Shown here: positions 61,994 to 64,000 of the stretch, one piece after another
How positions within the stretch are numbered: the first letter of the stretch is position 1
How the letters are laid out: every line of letters starts with the position of its first letter
DNA from: Tritrichomonas musculus
Lineage: Eukaryota; Parabasalia; Tritrichomonadida; Tritrichomonadidae
Assembly: GCA_039105265.1 (NCBI GenBank)
Contig: JAPFFF010000004.1
Coordinates: forward strand, 8,041,501-8,105,500
Reading direction: 5' to 3'
DNA length: 64,000 nucleotides
Made by a program: the position numbers and the translations under genes
Notes under the pieces: generated by a model
The model's input: only the letters and a program-made list of their open reading frames with translations
What the model was told of the DNA's origin: nothing
The model's database searches: none

Positions 61994-63147
61994 CATTATA
62001 TTAGAGATATTATATTAGAGATATTATATTAGAGATATTATATTAGAGATATTATATTAGAGATATTATATTAGAGATATTATATTAGAGATATTATATT
62101 AGAGATATTATATTAGAGATATTATATTAGAGATATTATATTAGAGATATTATATTAGAGATATTATATTAGAGATATTATATTAGAGATATTATATTAG
62201 AGATATTATATTAGAGATATTATATTAGAGATATTATATTAGAGATATTATATTAGAGATATTATATTATTATATATTTGAGATATTATATTAGAGATAT
62301 TATATTAGAGATATTATATTAGAGATATTATATTAGAGATATTATATTAGAGATATTATATTAGAGATATTATATTAGAGATATTATATTAGAGATATTA
62401 TATTAGAGATATTATATTAGAGATATTATATTAGAGATATTATATTATTATATATTTGAGATATTATATTTGAGATATTATATTAGAGATATTATATTAG
62501 AGATATTATATTAGAGATATTATATTAGAGATATTATATTAGAGATATTATATTAGAGATATTATATTAGAGATATTATATTAGAGATATTATATTAGAG
62601 ATATTATATTAGAGATATTATATTAGAGATATTATATTAGAGATATTATATTAGAGATATTATATTAGAGATATTATATTAGAGATATTATATTAGAGAT
62701 ATTATATTAGAGATATTATATTAGAGATATTATATTAGAGATATTATATTAGAGATATTATATTAGAGATATTATATTAGAGATATTATATTAGAGATAT
62801 TATATTAGAGATATTATATTAGAGATATTATATTAGAGATATTATATTAGAGATATTATATTAGAGATATTATATTAGAGATATTATATTAGAGATATTA
62901 TATTAGAGATATTATATTAGAGATATTATATTAGAGATATTATATTAGAGATATTATATTAGAGATATTATATTAGAGATATTATATTAGAGATATTATA
63001 TTAGAGATATTATATTAGAGATATTATATTAGAGATATTATATTAGAGATATTATATTAGAGATATTATATTAGAGATATTATATTAGAGATATTATATT
63101 AGAGATATTATATTATTATATATTTGAGATATTATATTATTATATAT
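61994..63147. repeat. 14-bp satellite array, about 80 copies
   Basis: The unit GAGATATTATATTA is repeated head to tail for about 1,150 bases with almost no point differences. The same variant insertion, TTATATATTTGAGATATTATA, interrupts the array near 62265, 62444 and 63113. The array is extremely AT-rich and has no coding capacity. Confidence 0.95.
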
Positions 63148-64000
63148 AGTTGGTGGACATAATTCTGTTTTGGAGACATAATTATGTTTTCACATCATTT
63201 CTATATATTCAAATTGGACTTTTAAAAAAACAATTGTAGAACAATTAATATCATGTTGGATACATTTTATTCCCCGATTTTCATTCACTTTTATCAAACT
63301 AAATTTGATCATAAATATGATATCGAATTTTTAATTTCTGAATATTTTTTTATTATTTGAAAAAAATTATAATTTACTTTTCATCTTTAATTAAAATGTA
63401 TCATTATTATTTATTGAAATAAAATAGATAATTAGAAAAAATGGTTTCATTTTCATTTCACTACTCAAAGAACTCTTTTCATATCACATTTCATGCTTTT
63501 ACCATAAAAAAAAGGTTGTTTTAATTTGCTCTAACATAGTTATTATTTTAGAATATAATGTATATATTATATTTTAGAAAAAATTTATTGAAATAATAAT
63601 TATATAAAAAGAAAAAAGTGTTTTCAAAATATGACAAAAATCATTCATACAAAATTACTAATTTTGAAAAATGAGTTTATTTTATTTCAAATTAGATGCA
63701 GTATTAATCATCTATATGATGCATATAATATATTAAATATAATAATATGGTTGAAAAAGAATCAATCTTGGAAAAATTTCATTTTTCTTTTTTTCATTCA
63801 AAATCATTCATAAATCACTCATGCATAATTGATATGATTTCAGAATTACATTATTTGATAACACATACAATGAAATATATTATTAATCCTCTAAAAATCA
63901 TTGTTGCCCATCAAGATTTCAGGTTTTTCTAAGAAATATACAAATTTCACTTTTTTATTTTTTCTATTATAATAGCATTAAAAATAGCAATTAATCAATA
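63148..64000. other. AT-rich DNA at the window end, no gene seen
   Basis: Short open frames here have the composition of random AT-rich DNA and no recognisable family. No RNA gene or element end was found. Confidence 0.3.

Noticed and set aside
61994-63147. Telomere repeat
   Set aside because: The 14-bp AT-rich unit does not resemble G-rich telomeric repeats and the array is flanked by ordinary sequence on both sides.

Overview
The window looks like a nuclear contig from a parabasalid (trichomonad) protist, most likely a Tritrichomonas-type species. This is inferred from content, not from a database match. The DNA is very AT-rich, the genes have no introns (no trichomonad-type splice signals were seen), and several starts are preceded by TCA(C/T)(T/A)TT initiator-like motifs. 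The gene families are also typical of trichomonads: BspA-like leucine-rich repeats, TKL-type kinases, a kinase with Sel1 repeats, a DUF3447/ankyrin protein, a BTB-like protein with a phage-tail domain, a KY-type transglutaminase and an M16C peptidase.

Layout. 1-10.2 kb: tandem ubiquitin-like protein, caspase-like relic, M16C metallopeptidase, LRR protein, secreted GH2 glycosidase and mannose-6-phosphate isomerase. 10.2-15.3 kb: AT-rich DNA with one small unknown gene and two palindromic transposon remnants. 15.4-21.9 kb: a 2,181-residue kinase/Sel1-repeat protein. 22.0-22.4 kb: two tRNA-Thr genes. 22.4-30.7 kb: BTB/coiled-coil/phage-tail protein, DUF3447 protein, AmrS-like radical SAM enzyme, small papain-fold-like protein, a von Willebrand A pseudogene, compact GC-rich islands and a repeat-bearing acidic protein. 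31.0-35.6 kb: three consecutive inverted-repeat elements. 35.9-37.4 kb: a class 3 lipase. 37.8-48.7 kb: one giant kinase-array gene, now in three pieces. 50.5-56.2 kb: a HAD phosphatase and a KY-type transglutaminase with a very long disordered tail. 56.4-61.5 kb: a decayed 5.1-kb TIR element with an 869-bp element nested in it. 62.0-63.1 kb: a 14-bp satellite.

The most striking feature is the giant kinase gene (minus strand). Remove a 1,205-bp element with its 9-bp target duplication, and one extra base, and the three reading frames join into about 3,222 codons. That product would hold ten kinase-like domains in a row. Only domains 8 and 9 keep HRD and DFG; the other eight have Asn for the catalytic Asp (HRN/HGN). 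A second, essentially identical copy of the same element lies inverted just upstream of the gene.

Most genes are transcribed singly. Nothing suggests operons, and apart from the kinase-rich signalling theme no shared pathway is evident.
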